From the NCBI GenBank assembly GCA_001683845.1, contig LXQI01000033.1:31204-72769 (forward strand): a DNA stretch of 41,566 bases, given 5' to 3'. Each line of letters starts with the position of its first letter. Positions within the stretch are counted from its first letter, which is position 1. A model generated the notes under the pieces. The model searched no databases and was not told where the DNA came from. It worked only from the letters and a program-made list of their open reading frames with translations. A program made the translations under genes and the position numbers. This document shows, one piece after another, positions 32,257-41,566 of the stretch. This DNA comes from Erythrobacter sp. ANT-B3C2 (GTDB lineage: Bacteria; Pseudomonadota; Alphaproteobacteria; Sphingomonadales; Sphingomonadaceae).

Positions 32257-32667
32257 CTAGCCATCTGCCACGCGAAACGGAAGCGGCTCGAACCCCGCGG
32301 CCGCATCGCGCCACAGCCCGATCGCACCCGCCGCCACGATGGCCCACACCATTCCGTCACCGCTGGCCTGTGCCTGGTCTGTGGCGGAGGGTTCGACCAG
32401 GCCGGTGGGGTGCGAGTGGTAAAAGCCGAGCAGGCGCCGCCCGCCCGCGCGCTGCGCCCGGTGCGCATCGATCAGCGCCTGCGGATCGATCTCGAAATGC
32501 TGGGCACGGTCGGCCGCCACATTGCGCGCGGGCTCGGCAGCGATGATCGGCCCGGCCGCTTCGGAACCCGAGGCGCCGAACAGCAATCCGCAGCACTCCT
32601 CCGGACGCGCGCGCTCCGCTTCGGCGAGCAGCGTTTCGACCACCGATCTTGTGAGCGCGAGTGCCAT
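32257..32667 (-). CDS. M67 family JAMM metallopeptidase
   Basis: A 136-residue JAB1/MPN/Mov34 zinc peptidase of the bacterial Mec+ type. The JAMM motif is intact: an upstream Glu in EECCGLLFG, then GFYHSHPTGLVEPSATD with HxH and the distal Asp. Bacterial members often process the C-terminal Gly tails of ubiquitin-like sulfur carriers or act in cysteine and siderophore pathways, but no ThiS- or MoaD-like partner is encoded nearby. It ends 92 bp before chpT on the same strand and begins 71 bp from the divergent pseudouridine synthase start. Specific substrate unknown. Confidence 0.87.
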   Translation of the reverse strand: MALALTRSVVETLLAEAERARPEECCGLLFGASGSEAAGPIIAAEPARNVAADRAQHFEIDPQALIDAHRAQRAGGRRLLGFYHSHPTGLVEPSATDQAQASGDGMVWAIVAAGAIGLWRDAAAGFEPLPFRVADG

Positions 32668-32738
32668 GCGGCACAGGCTGTAGCATGGGCTTCGAGCACA
32701 AGGGCAGCAGCGAACGCAACGATGATGGAGCGGGCGAG

Positions 32739-33689
32739 ATGCTCACCGGCAGGCTTCCCGGCGAGCCGGGAAGCGGCGCCCGGCTCGACAAGGCGCTGTC
32801 CGAGGCGAGCGGGCTCTCTCGCGAGCGGGTCAAGGCGCTGATCGGGGAGAGGCGCATCACCCTCTCCGGGATGCCCATCACCAGCGCCTCGGCCAAGGCG
32901 CGCGGGGGGGAGGCCTTCGTTATCCACCTGCCGCCCCCAGTCGATCCACAGGCTTCTCCACAGAACATCCCGCTGGTGATCGTGCACGAGGACGAGCACC
33001 TGATCGTGGTCGACAAGCCCGCCGGCCTCGTCGTCCACCCCGCCGCCGGCAATCCCGATGGCACGCTGGTCAATGCTCTGCTGCACCATTGCCGCGGGCG
33101 GCTTTCGGGCATTGGAGGTGTGGCGCGGCCGGGCATCGTCCACCGGATCGACAAGGACACCAGCGGGTTGCTGGTGGTCGCCAAGAGCGATGCCGCACAC
33201 GAAGGGCTCGCTCGCCAGTTCGCCGATCATTCGATCGAGCGGCGGTACCAGGCGATCGTCAGCGGCCATCCGCAGCCGCCCGCCGGCACGATCAGCGAGC
33301 GCATCGGCCGCTCGGATGCGAACCGCAAGAAAATGGCGGTGCTGCCCAAGGATTCCTCGCGTGGCAAACACGCCGTCACCCATTACGAGACGAGCCGGAA
33401 GCTGGTCGGTTGTGCCCTGCTTGCATGCCGCTTGCAAACCGGGCGAACGCACCAGGTCAGAGTTCACCTCGCGTCAATCGGTCATTCGCTATTGGGGGAT
33501 CCTCTCTATGGGCATTTCATCATCGAGATGCGGGCCCTTCTTCGAGAGCTCGGGTTTGGCCGGCAGGCGCTGCATGCGGCGTCGCTCGGTTTCATCCACC
33601 CAATCACGGCTGAGCGCCTGTCGTTCGCCAGCGCCATTCCGCGCGATATGCGGGAACTGATCGACCGAACCGCATATACCAATCGATGA
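32739..33689 (+). CDS. RluA family pseudouridine synthase (RluD-like)
   Basis: Converts uridines in rRNA (RluD-type: the 23S helix 69 region) to pseudouridine. The 316-residue product has an N-terminal S4 RNA-binding domain (ARLDKALSEASGLSRERVKA and the residues after it). The catalytic domain has VVDKPAGLVVHPA, then the catalytic Asp in GIVHRIDKDTSGLLVVAK. LACRLQTGRTHQVRVHL and HSLLGDPLYG follow. The presence of S4 and the overall length favour RluD over RluA or RluC. The start at 32739 has GGAG eight bases upstream; 32685 and 32661 are alternatives, the last overlapping the divergent peptidase gene. It ends 118 bp before rpoH. Confidence 0.9.
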   Translation: MLTGRLPGEPGSGARLDKALSEASGLSRERVKALIGERRITLSGMPITSASAKARGGEAFVIHLPPPVDPQASPQNIPLVIVHEDEHLIVVDKPAGLVVHPAAGNPDGTLVNALLHHCRGRLSGIGGVARPGIVHRIDKDTSGLLVVAKSDAAHEGLARQFADHSIERRYQAIVSGHPQPPAGTISERIGRSDANRKKMAVLPKDSSRGKHAVTHYETSRKLVGCALLACRLQTGRTHQVRVHLASIGHSLLGDPLYGHFIIEMRALLRELGFGRQALHAASLGFIHPITAERLSFASAIPRDMRELIDRTAYTNR

Positions 33690-33807
33690 AATGCCCACCC
33701 GATTACGGGAAACCCTCGTATAGACATCGGTTGGGACTGAAGTGGTCGGGTCCCGTTGGATGCCCGCACGGGATCCGCGAACAGCGGCCGACAGAAATGG
33801 GAAGCAC

Positions 33808-34713
33808 ATGAGCGAGAAGAGGACAATGTCGGTGCCGGCGCTTGGCGGGGAGCAGAGCCTCAACCGCTATCTGGCCGAGATCAAGAAGTTCCCGGTGCTG
33901 ACGGCCGAGCAGGAATACATGCTCGCCAAGCGCTACCAGGAACATGAAGATCCGGAGGCCGCCGCGCAACTGGTGACCAGCCACCTGCGGCTCGTGGCCA
34001 AGATCGCCATGGGCTACCGGGGCTATGGCCTGCCGGTGAGCGACCTCATTTCGGAAGGCAATGTCGGCCTGATGCAGGGCGTGAAGAAGTTCGAGCCGGA
34101 TCGCGGCTTTCGCTTGGCGACCTATGCCATGTGGTGGATCAAGGCCAGCATCCATGAGTTCATCCTGCGCAGCTGGAGCCTCGTGAAGATGGGCACAACC
34201 GCAGCGCAGAAGAAGCTGTTCTTCAACCTGCGCCGGATGAAGAAGAACCTCGAGGCGTTCGAGGATACCGACCTGCATCCGGACGACGTCCGCAAGATCG
34301 CCACCGATCTGGGCGTGCCCGAGCAGGAGGTGGTCAACATGAACCGCCGGATGCTGATGGGCGGCGATGCCTCGCTGAACGTCTCGCTACGGGCCGATGA
34401 GGACGGCGCCGGCCAGTGGCAGGACTGGCTGACCGACGATCGCCCGCTGCAGGACAGCGTTGTGGCCGATGCCGAGGAAGCTTCAGTGCGGCACGCTATG
34501 CTGCTGGAAGCGCTGGGCAGCCTCAACGATCGCGAGAAGCACATCCTCACCGAACGGCGCCTGACGGAAAATCCGCAGACGCTCGAGGAACTGAGCCAGG
34601 TCTACGAGGTCAGCCGCGAACGCATCCGCCAGATCGAGGTGCGCGCGTTTGAGAAGCTGCAGAAAGCGATGCAGCGCATTGCCGGTGAGAGGCTGATGCC
34701 GATCGCCGCCTGA
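33808..34713 (+). CDS. rpoH: RNA polymerase sigma-32 factor RpoH
   Basis: Heat-shock sigma factor directing RNA polymerase to chaperone and protease promoters. The 301-residue product has region 1.2/2.1 (LNRYLAEIKKFPVLTAEQEY). Region 2.4 is FRLATYAMWWIKASIHEFIL, and the RpoH box is QKKLFFNLR (134-142). Region 4.2 is TLEELSQVYEVSRERIRQIE. The RpoH box distinguishes it from RpoD and other sigma-70 factors. ATG 33808 is chosen with a GGGAAG site five bases upstream. Upstream, TATAGA (33719-33724) could be a -10 element, but no matching -35 was seen. A terminator follows at 34742. Confidence 0.97.
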   Translation: MSEKRTMSVPALGGEQSLNRYLAEIKKFPVLTAEQEYMLAKRYQEHEDPEAAAQLVTSHLRLVAKIAMGYRGYGLPVSDLISEGNVGLMQGVKKFEPDRGFRLATYAMWWIKASIHEFILRSWSLVKMGTTAAQKKLFFNLRRMKKNLEAFEDTDLHPDDVRKIATDLGVPEQEVVNMNRRMLMGGDASLNVSLRADEDGAGQWQDWLTDDRPLQDSVVADAEEASVRHAMLLEALGSLNDREKHILTERRLTENPQTLEELSQVYEVSRERIRQIEVRAFEKLQKAMQRIAGERLMPIAA

Positions 34714-34741
34714 GCGTAATGGATTAGGCGCCAACGAGACG

Positions 34742-34774
34742 GGGCCGGGCGGGAACGTTCGGCCCTTCTTGTTT
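34742..34774 (+). terminator. Intrinsic terminator of rpoH
   Basis: GGGCCG (34742-34747) pairs with CGGCCC (34760-34765) around a 12-nt loop, followed by TTCTTGTTT. It lies 29 bp after the rpoH stop and just before the end of the convergent DUF4242 gene. Confidence 0.75.
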
Positions 34775-34786
34775 GTGCGGGTGTTC

Positions 34787-35059
34787 CTATTCTGCCGTGG
34801 TCGGATTGATCATCGCGCGCACCTCGCTCACCGCATCGGACGGAAAGCCACCCTTGCGGGCATGCTCACGGATCAGTTCCGCGCTGGGCGCGCGATAGAG
34901 GCAGTAGATCTTGTCGTCAGTGACATAGGAATGGACCCACTGGATCTCCGGCCCGAGATCGCGCAGCACGCTGCAGCTGGTTTCGGCGGCAGCCTTGAGA
35001 TCGGCGGGGGCGGCGGAGCCCACTCCGGGCATTTGCCGTTCGATGACGAATTGCGGCAT
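34787..35059 (-). CDS. DUF4242 domain-containing protein
   Basis: A 90-residue small cytoplasmic protein of the DUF4242 type, a dimeric ferredoxin-like alpha/beta fold of unknown function. Family features are MPQFVIERQMPG at the start, an LGPEIQWVHSYVTDDKIYC core, and YRAPSAELIREHARKGGFP near the end. It lies alone between convergent rpoH and the M20 amidohydrolase gene on the same strand (79 bp gap). Nothing in the context indicates a role. Confidence 0.82.
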   Translation of the reverse strand: MPQFVIERQMPGVGSAAPADLKAAAETSCSVLRDLGPEIQWVHSYVTDDKIYCLYRAPSAELIREHARKGGFPSDAVSEVRAMINPTTAE

Positions 35060-35138
35060 GGTCGAGTCTCCCCCCTAACAGGCGGCGCCATTCTGCGCGC
35101 GGTGAAAGGTGGAGTCCAGATGCCGCGACTGGCGCAGA

Positions 35139-36512
35139 CTACTGCGCCGGGGCGAGATCGAGAACCGCTGCCACCATCGCCCGAGTGCCCAGGGTCACCG
35201 ATTCGCGCGGCGCAATCTTGAACAGCGGCGAATGGTGCGAGGGCACGGGTGGGCCTCCCGCCGCGGCCGCCGCGAACGCCTCGGGCGGAGTGCCGCCGAC
35301 CGCGAAATAATAGCCGGGCACGCCGTACTCATCGGCAACGAAATAGGCGAAATCCTCCGCCCCCATCCCCCTCTGCTCGAACGGGATCACGGCCGCAGTG
35401 CCGAAGGTTTCCGAAAACGTGGCGTTCAGCCGCCGGGCCAGTACGGGATCGTTGTTGGTCACGGGCGTGCCATGGAGGTGGCTAACGCGCGGCAGCAGCT
35501 CGTCGGGCAGGCCATGGGCACGCCCGACATTCACGGCGACCCGCTCGATTGCGGCCAGCAGCTGCGCCCTGGTCGCCTCGTCATTCGCGCGCACGGTCAG
35601 TTGGAGGTCCGCGCGGTCGGAAATGATGTTGTGCTTGCTGCCCGCATGGAACGAACCCACGGTGATCACCGCAGGCGAGAGCGGCATCACCTCGCGGCTC
35701 ACGATGGATTGCAGCGCGGTGACGATCTGCGCGGCGACATAGACCGGGTCGCGCCCCATGTGCGGAGAAGCGCCATGCGCGCCAACCCCCGGAACGACGA
35801 TATCGAGCGAGTCCGAGCTTGAATACTGGATCCCTTCGGAAGCCGAAAGCGTGCCGGTCGGCAGGACGGATGCGACATGGAAGGCGAGCGCATAATCGGG
35901 CTTGCCAAACCGTTCATACAGCCCGTCCTCCAGCATCGCGCGGGCGCCGCCGACGACCTCCTCGGCCGGCTGCACCACGAACATCAGCGTGCCTTGCCAC
36001 TTATCGCGCTGGGCCATCAGCCGCCGTGCCGTGCCCACCAGCGAGGTGATGTGCACGTCGTGGCCGCAGGCATGCATCACCGGATATTCCTTGCCGTCCA
36101 GCCCGGTCTGGACGGCGTTGCTAGCGTAGGGAAGGCCGGATTTCTCCTCCACCGGCAACCCGTCCATGTCGGCACGCAGCAGGATCAGCGGCCCGTCTCC
36201 GTTGCGCAGCATGCCCACGACGCCGGTGCCGCCCACGCCTTCGGTCACATCGAGGCCGACGGCTCGCAGCTCGGCCGCCATGCGGGTGGCCGTGGCGGTT
36301 TCGAGGAAGGACAGCTCCGGGTTCTGGTGAAAGTGGATGAACAGGGCTTCGAGGTGGCTGTCGTAATCACTGGCGACCGCCCGCTCCACGTCTCCCGGAT
36401 CGGCCATGGCGGGCGCCGCCACGGCAGCGGCCAAGATGGCTGCGACATTGGCCAGCGCCATCAGGCGCGCACGCGGTTTCCGCACTCGGTCGTCCCCCAT
36501 CTTGCAAACCAT
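35139..36512 (-). CDS. Exported M20 family amidohydrolase
   Basis: A zinc-dependent aminoacylase/carboxypeptidase-type hydrolase (M20D; IAA-amino-acid hydrolase or N-acyl amino acid amidohydrolase class). The product (about 457 residues) has a Sec signal peptide with hydrophobic core LMALANVAAILAAAVAAPAM, so it acts in the periplasm or outside. Metal-site motifs are LLRADMDGLPVEE, MHACGHDVHITSLVG and FVVQPAEEVVGGA. A later His lies in YALAFHV, and a Glu in GMGAEDFAYFV. The exact start is uncertain (TTG 36527, ATG 36512 or ATG 36500), as none has a good ribosome site. It is divergent from mtgA. Substrate unknown. Confidence 0.87.
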   Translation of the reverse strand: MVCKMGDDRVRKPRARLMALANVAAILAAAVAAPAMADPGDVERAVASDYDSHLEALFIHFHQNPELSFLETATATRMAAELRAVGLDVTEGVGGTGVVGMLRNGDGPLILLRADMDGLPVEEKSGLPYASNAVQTGLDGKEYPVMHACGHDVHITSLVGTARRLMAQRDKWQGTLMFVVQPAEEVVGGARAMLEDGLYERFGKPDYALAFHVASVLPTGTLSASEGIQYSSSDSLDIVVPGVGAHGASPHMGRDPVYVAAQIVTALQSIVSREVMPLSPAVITVGSFHAGSKHNIISDRADLQLTVRANDEATRAQLLAAIERVAVNVGRAHGLPDELLPRVSHLHGTPVTNNDPVLARRLNATFSETFGTAAVIPFEQRGMGAEDFAYFVADEYGVPGYYFAVGGTPPEAFAAAAAGGPPVPSHHSPLFKIAPRESVTLGTRAMVAAVLDLAPAQ

Positions 36513-36619
36513 GTTTATGGCAGACAAGCACGGGGGCGCGGCGGCTGCAAGCCCGCAGGAGCGGTGACCGGCCGCGAGCAGCGTTGCATGGGCGGCCGGC
36601 GGACGATAACCCGCACGCC

Positions 36620-37288
36620 ATGCTCTGGCTGCTGCGCACCCTGTTCTGGTTGGCCCTATGGTTTGTGCTCCTCAGCCTGGCCCTCGTGATCATCTTTCGC
36701 TTCGTGCCGGTGCCGGTCACCGCGACCATGCTGATGGACCCCAATGGCTTCACGCAGAACTGGCGGTCGCTCTCCCGTATCGATCGCAATATGGTCGCCG
36801 CGGTGATCGGCGGGGAGGATGGGAAATTCTGCGAGCACAATGGATTTGACCGCGAAGCGATCGAGCAGGCGTTCGAGCGCAACCAGCAGGGCGGGCGCAT
36901 CCGTGGTGGCTCCACTATCAGCCAGCAGACCGCCAAGAACGTGTTCCTGTGGCAGGGCGGCGGCTATTTCCGCAAGGGTCTGGAGGCCTGGTTCACGCTG
37001 CTAATCGAGCAGATCTGGGGCAAGAGCCGGATCATGGAGGTGTACCTCAACGTCGCCGAGACCGGCATCGGCACCTATGGCGTGGAGGCCGGGGCGCAGC
37101 GCTATTTTGATCGCTCTGCAGCAGACCTCACGGCTACCCAGGCGGCGCGCATCGCCGCCGCGCTGCCGCTCCCCAAGGAGCGTTCTGTGGTGAACCCCAC
37201 CGGCTTCACCCGCCGCTATGGCAACACCATCGCCGCGCGGATCGGGGTGGTCGAGCGCGACGGCCTTGCCGCCTGCGTGTCCGAGTAG
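36620..37288 (+). CDS. mtgA: Monofunctional biosynthetic peptidoglycan transglycosylase
   Basis: Polymerises lipid II into glycan strands at the inner membrane (GT51 family without a transpeptidase domain). The 222-residue product has one N-terminal membrane helix (about 5-28). GT51 motifs follow: GGEDGKFCEHNGFD with the catalytic Glu, GGSTISQQTAKNVFLW, and the second Glu in RIMEVYLNVAETG. YFDRSAADLTATQAARIAAA is the last motif. ATG 36620 is chosen; an in-frame TTG at 36584 adds 12 unlike residues. It is followed after 5 bp by the CDF transporter gene and probably shares its transcript. Confidence 0.95.
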   Translation: MLWLLRTLFWLALWFVLLSLALVIIFRFVPVPVTATMLMDPNGFTQNWRSLSRIDRNMVAAVIGGEDGKFCEHNGFDREAIEQAFERNQQGGRIRGGSTISQQTAKNVFLWQGGGYFRKGLEAWFTLLIEQIWGKSRIMEVYLNVAETGIGTYGVEAGAQRYFDRSAADLTATQAARIAAALPLPKERSVVNPTGFTRRYGNTIAARIGVVERDGLAACVSE

Positions 37289-37293
37289 CACGG

Positions 37294-38208
37294 TTGAGCG
37301 CGGGCCACTCGGACGCGCATCACAGGCACGGGGGCGAGCATCACGGCCATGCCCCGGCCAGCTTCGGGCGCGCCTTCGCCATCGGCATCGCGCTCAACAC
37401 CGCTTTTGTTTTGGTGGAGGCGGGGTTCGGCCTGTGGTCGGGCTCGATGGCACTGGTCGCCGATGCGGGGCACAATCTGTCCGACGTGCTGGGCCTCGCG
37501 GTCGCCTGGGGCGCGAGCGTGATGGCCGCGCGCCCGGCGACTGCGCGCTTTACCTATGGCTACAAGGCCAGCTCGATCCTCGCGGCGCTGGCCAATGCCG
37601 CACTGCTGCTGGTGGCGATGGGCGCGATCCTGGTGGAGACCGTCCGCCGGCTGTTCGACCCGATGCGGCCAGAGGGCTGGACGATGATTGCGGTGGCCGG
37701 GGTGGGCATCCTCATCAACGCCGGCACCGCGCTGATGTTCGCGCGTGGCCGCAAGCACGATCTCAACATTCGCGGTGCCTATCTGCACATGGTGGCCGAT
37801 GCACTGGTGAGCCTGGGCGTCGTTGTTGCCGGCGGGCTGATCCTGCTCACTGGGGCGCTGTGGATCGATCCAGTGACCAGCCTCGTCATCGTGGCGGTGA
37901 TCGGCTGGAGTACGTGGGGGCTGCTGAAGGACAGCGTGCGGATGAGCCTGCTCGCGGTGCCCGATTCGATCGACGAGGCGCTGGTGCGCGACTATCTCGC
38001 GGGGCTGCCCGGCGTGGCGGCGGTGCACGATCTGCACATCTGGCCGATGAGCACCACCGAGACCGCGCTCACTGCGCATTTGGTAATGCCCGGCGGCGGT
38101 GGGGATGCATTCCTCGCGCAGGTGTCGCAGGAGCTGGAGGAGCGCTTCGGCATCGGCCACGCGACCGTTCAGGTGGAGCGCGACAGGGCCTGCGCGGCGG
38201 GATGCTGA
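37294..38208 (+). CDS. Cation diffusion facilitator (CzcD/ZitB-like) metal exporter
   Basis: A proton-coupled exporter of zinc or related divalent metals. The 304-residue product begins with a His-rich cytosolic tail (GHSDAHHRHGGEHHGHA). Six transmembrane helices follow, with metal-site motifs DAGHNLSDV in helix 2 and HMVADAL in helix 5. The C-terminal cytoplasmic domain has GVAAVHDLHIWPMSTTE and ends with Cys (CAAGC), a metal-sensing region. The start is TTG 37294, 5 bp after mtgA, with no better in-frame start, and translation may be coupled to mtgA. Zinc is the likeliest ion by family, not proven here. Confidence 0.9.
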   Translation: MSAGHSDAHHRHGGEHHGHAPASFGRAFAIGIALNTAFVLVEAGFGLWSGSMALVADAGHNLSDVLGLAVAWGASVMAARPATARFTYGYKASSILAALANAALLLVAMGAILVETVRRLFDPMRPEGWTMIAVAGVGILINAGTALMFARGRKHDLNIRGAYLHMVADALVSLGVVVAGGLILLTGALWIDPVTSLVIVAVIGWSTWGLLKDSVRMSLLAVPDSIDEALVRDYLAGLPGVAAVHDLHIWPMSTTETALTAHLVMPGGGGDAFLAQVSQELEERFGIGHATVQVERDRACAAGC

Positions 38209-38237
38209 GCGGGCCGGCGCTCCCGCTGAAGCGGCGC

Positions 38238-39017
38238 TCAGCCCGGAGCGGCAGCGGAGCCGGCCAGCAGCCCGCCGTCAATATTGAGTTCCGCCCCGGT
38301 CGTGTACGTCGCCTCGTCCGACGCCAGCATCACCGCCAGCGCGGCGACCTCTTCAGCGGTGCCGAAGCGCTTCAGCGGCGTATCGGCCACCAGCGCGGCC
38401 ATCCGCCGCTCCCGCTCCGGCCCCTCGCCCAGCATCGGCTCCCACATGGGCGTCAGGATGGCGGCCGGGTGGATCGAGTTGCAGCGGATCTGCCACCCGT
38501 TCTGCGCGCAATAGAGCGCCACGGTCTTGGTGTGGTTGCGGATCGCCGCCTTCGAGGCGGCATAGGCCGCCGCCGCCGGGATGCCGACCAGCCCCGAACG
38601 CGAGGAAATGTTGATGATGGACCCGGTGCCGCGCGCCTTCATGGCACGAATCGCATAGCGGCAACCCAGGAAGGTGCCGTCGGTGTTCACCCGGTGCACC
38701 GCCCGCCAGTCTGCGAGGCTCGCATGCTCGGGGTCGTGCGCCACCGGCCCGGCTTCGAAGCCGGTCACCCCGGCATTGTTGACCACCACGTCTACCTCGG
38801 GAACGGCGACGGCCAGCGCAAGCCAGTCCGCCTCGTCGGCCACGTCGAGACGGCGGAATGGGCAGCCGATCTCGTGCGCGGCGCGCTCACCGCCCCCAAC
38901 ATCAATGTCAGTCAGCAGGACCGTGCCGCCCTCAGCCTGAAAGGCCACGGCGATCGCCCGCCCGATGCCCCGCGCTGCGCCGGTAACGATGCAGTGCTTC
39001 CCCGCCAGCCTGTTCAT
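38238..39017 (-). CDS. SDR family oxidoreductase
   Basis: A 259-residue classical short-chain dehydrogenase/reductase. The cofactor motif is [13 protein letters not shown] (TGxxxGxG). NNAG follows, then the catalytic Ser in [12 protein letters not shown] and YAASKAAI with Tyr and Lys (YxxxK). An Asp after the second strand (TDIDVG) favours NAD+ over NADP+. The insertion [20 protein letters not shown] is typical of SDRs close to 3-alpha/20-beta-hydroxysteroid dehydrogenases, but the substrate cannot be named. It begins 25 bp after clpX ends on the same strand and is convergent with the CDF gene. Confidence 0.9.
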   Translation of the reverse strand: MNRLAGKHCIVTGAARGIGRAIAVAFQAEGGTVLLTDIDVGGGERAAHEIGCPFRRLDVADEADWLALAVAVPEVDVVVNNAGVTGFEAGPVAHDPEHASLADWRAVHRVNTDGTFLGCRYAIRAMKARGTGSIINISSRSGLVGIPAAAAYAASKAAIRNHTKTVALYCAQNGWQIRCNSIHPAAILTPMWEPMLGEGPERERRMAALVADTPLKRFGTAEEVAALAVMLASDEATYTTGAELNIDGGLLAGSAAAPG

Positions 39018-39042
39018 GCGAGCAGGCGCGGCGGGGCGCGCC

Positions 39043-40311
<1,269 letters not shown>

Positions 40312-40467
40312 GCTTTCCGTCCTGCCCGCGGCCTGCTCGGCCTTGGGAATCGCCCCTCGAGTCTACCCCCGAAGAGCTTAAGATCCAATGCAACCCGGCC
40401 GCCATTTGGTGCGCTGGCGGCGCTGTAGGCTACGCCATGGTGCCGACCATCCCGGCCGCAACACAGG

Positions 40468-40496
40468 AATATAGTATCCTGCGCCCGCCAGCCAAG
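40468..40496 (-). promoter_or_regulatory. Candidate heat-shock or housekeeping promoter of clpX
   Basis: On the minus strand CTTGGC is followed after 17 bp by TATATT. Read as sigma-70 the elements are TTGGCT and TATATT; read as RpoH-type they are CTTG and CTATAT, close to the alphaproteobacterial heat-shock pattern. It lies about 157 bp upstream of the clpX start in the only sizeable gap of the clpP-clpX pair. Confidence 0.45.
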
Positions 40497-40549
40497 CGCA
40501 AACCACCCGGCATACCGGTCAATGCCCCGCACCGGGACGCGGAACGGCG

Positions 40550-41242
40550 CTAGACGGGCGCCCCGCCGGTGCCGCTCTCGTTACCGGTTTCCTCATCCTT
40601 GGGCCGGTGGGCGAACACCTTGTCGACGATGCCGAAGCGCAGCGCCTCGTCCGCCTCGAGGAAGGTATCGCGGTCCATCGCCTTCTCGATATCGGTCAGG
40701 GTCTGGCCGGTATATTGTGCGTAAAGATCATTCATCCGCTTGCGAATGCGGAGGATTTCCTTGGCCTGGATCTCGATGTCGGAAGCCATGCCCCGCGCGC
40801 CGCCGCTCGGCTGGTGGACCATGATCCGCGCATTGGGAAGCGCCACGCGCATCCCCGGTTCGCCGCTTGCCAGCAGGAAGCTGCCCATGCTGGCGGCCTG
40901 GCCGATGCACACGGTGCGCACCTTGGGCTTGATGTACTGCATGGTGTCGTGGATCGCCATGCCGCTGGTGATCACCCCGCCCGGCGAGTTGATGTACATC
41001 GAGATATCCTGGCTGTTCTCGCTTTCGAGGAACAGCAGCTGGGCCACGATGAGGCTTGCCATCGTGTCTTCCACTTGGCCCGTGACGAACACGATTCGCT
41101 CACGGAGCAGGCGGCTGAAGATGTCGAAGCTGCGCTCGCCGCGGCTGGTGCTCTCGACCACCACCGGCACCAATCCGCCGGTGACGGGGTCGTGCGTGAA
41201 CTGTCCCTGGGCGCCGTAGGCGTCGCCGAAAACGTCGATCAT
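40550..41242 (-). CDS. clpP: ATP-dependent Clp protease proteolytic subunit ClpP
   Basis: Serine peptidase of the ClpXP/ClpAP tetradecamer. The 230-residue product has the triad Ser119 in [12 protein letters not shown], His143 in [12 protein letters not shown] and Asp192 in MDRDTFLEA. The N-terminal [20 protein letters not shown] and [20 protein letters not shown] are standard. ATG 41242 is chosen because a GAGAGGA ribosome site precedes it and the product begins MIDVFG as in relatives; an open extension to 41266 has no such site. It lies upstream of clpX on the same strand. Confidence 0.96.
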   Translation of the reverse strand: MIDVFGDAYGAQGQFTHDPVTGGLVPVVVESTSRGERSFDIFSRLLRERIVFVTGQVEDTMASLIVAQLLFLESENSQDISMYINSPGGVITSGMAIHDTMQYIKPKVRTVCIGQAASMGSFLLASGEPGMRVALPNARIMVHQPSGGARGMASDIEIQAKEILRIRKRMNDLYAQYTGQTLTDIEKAMDRDTFLEADEALRFGIVDKVFAHRPKDEETGNESGTGGAPV

Positions 41243-41352
41243 GGAAGTCCTCTCGTTTCGATCCATCGCCTATGTCGCGTGCCCGCGCAGCTTGTTCAAG
41301 AGCGATGCGCCAGCGCTTGTCAGCGACCGCGCGCCGCCGCACAAGGGCGGGC

Positions 41353-41566
41353 ATGAAGACCATCCTCGCCATCCTCGCCGCCGTGCCGCTCGCTTCCTGC
41401 GCCACCGCCCCGGCCGATGGACCGCTTGCAGTGCCGCTGTCAGCGCAGGAGGGCGGCGCCAGCGCGGCCGAAACCTATCTCGAGCGGATCGCCGCCATCG
41501 ACGATGCCGGGCCGCTGCTGAATGCAGTGATCGTCACCAACCCCGCCGCGCCGGAGCTGGCGGCTC
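41353..41566 (+). CDS. Amidase family lipoprotein, 5' part only (cut by window end)
   Basis: The first 71 codons of a gene that runs past the window. The product begins with a lipoprotein signal peptide (MKTILAILAAVPLASC, lipobox LASC with Cys16). It continues with SAAETYLERIAAIDDAGPLL and NAVIVTNPAA, the N-terminal segment of amidase-signature (GatA-like) enzymes. The Ser-cis-Ser-Lys catalytic part would lie beyond the edge. It is divergent from clpP. Confidence 0.75.
   Translation, partial: MKTILAILAAVPLASCATAPADGPLAVPLSAQEGGASAAETYLERIAAIDDAGPLLNAVIVTNPAAPELAA

Noticed and set aside
33719..33724. TATAGA as a -10 element for rpoH
   Set aside because: No acceptable -35 hexamer lies at suitable spacing, so it is not listed as a promoter.

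Overview
The window is about 41.6 kb of GC-rich DNA (roughly two thirds G+C by eye) from an alphaproteobacterium, most likely Sphingomonadales and plausibly an Erythrobacteraceae-type genome. This rests on gene content and was not tested by database search: a glucose-to-pyruvate Entner-Doudoroff operon, a ChpT phosphotransfer protein, an alphaproteobacterial-type RpoH, a TorF-type porin, and a PyrB paired with a metal-site-deficient dihydroorotase-like protein. Coding density is very high. Nearly every strong gene is a recognisable chromosomal housekeeping gene.

Layout. 1-2162 (+): cpoB and tilS. 2173-9907 (-): an Entner-Doudoroff operon zwf-edd-glk-eda ending in an unusual phosphoenolpyruvate carboxylase; no 6-phosphogluconolactonase gene lies in it. 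10004-16921: a transglutaminase-like protease, yjbQ, alkB (+), rimO, a small DUF1761-like membrane protein (+), a two-helix potassium channel with an RCK domain, surE and serS. 17080-18354 (+): a sulfotransferase. 18475-20852: a 46-nt copy of the 3' half of tRNA-Val, a broken SRAP gene, amn, and the intact tRNA-Val(CAC). This has the geometry of a decayed tRNA-targeted insertion. 20944-25402: sppA (-), then pyrB and pyrC' (+), with a perfect 91-bp tandem duplication at their junction. 25421-26293 (+): a candidate iron-regulated bfd-bfr pair. 26349-29182 (-): der, a glyoxalase I and a TorF-like porin. 29479-33689: a metallophosphatase (+), RNase P RNA, an AmiD-like amidase, chpT, a JAMM peptidase (all -), and an RluA-type pseudouridine synthase (+). 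33808-41566: rpoH (+) with terminator, DUF4242, a secreted M20 amidohydrolase, mtgA and a CDF metal transporter (+), an SDR, clpX and clpP (-), and the start of a lipoprotein amidase (+).

How the genes work together. The zwf operon carries glucose phosphorylation, oxidation to 6-phosphogluconolactone, dehydration and aldol cleavage to pyruvate and glyceraldehyde 3-phosphate. A C4-forming carboxylase is attached at its end, linking sugar breakdown to anaplerosis if that enzyme is active. pyrB and pyrC' probably form one aspartate transcarbamoylase holoenzyme. bfd and bfr form an iron-store release and storage pair. rpoH, clpP and clpX are heat-shock and proteolysis functions, and ChpT with ClpXP belongs to the alphaproteobacterial cell-cycle circuitry.

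The most unusual items are the pyrB/pyrC junction duplication, which creates a translationally chained 31-codon chimeric frame; the tRNA-Val direct repeat bounding about 2.3 kb; the carboxylase with several altered active-site motifs; and the degenerate metal site of PyrC'. I found no CRISPR array, prophage cluster, insertion sequence or obvious multi-gene defence system.
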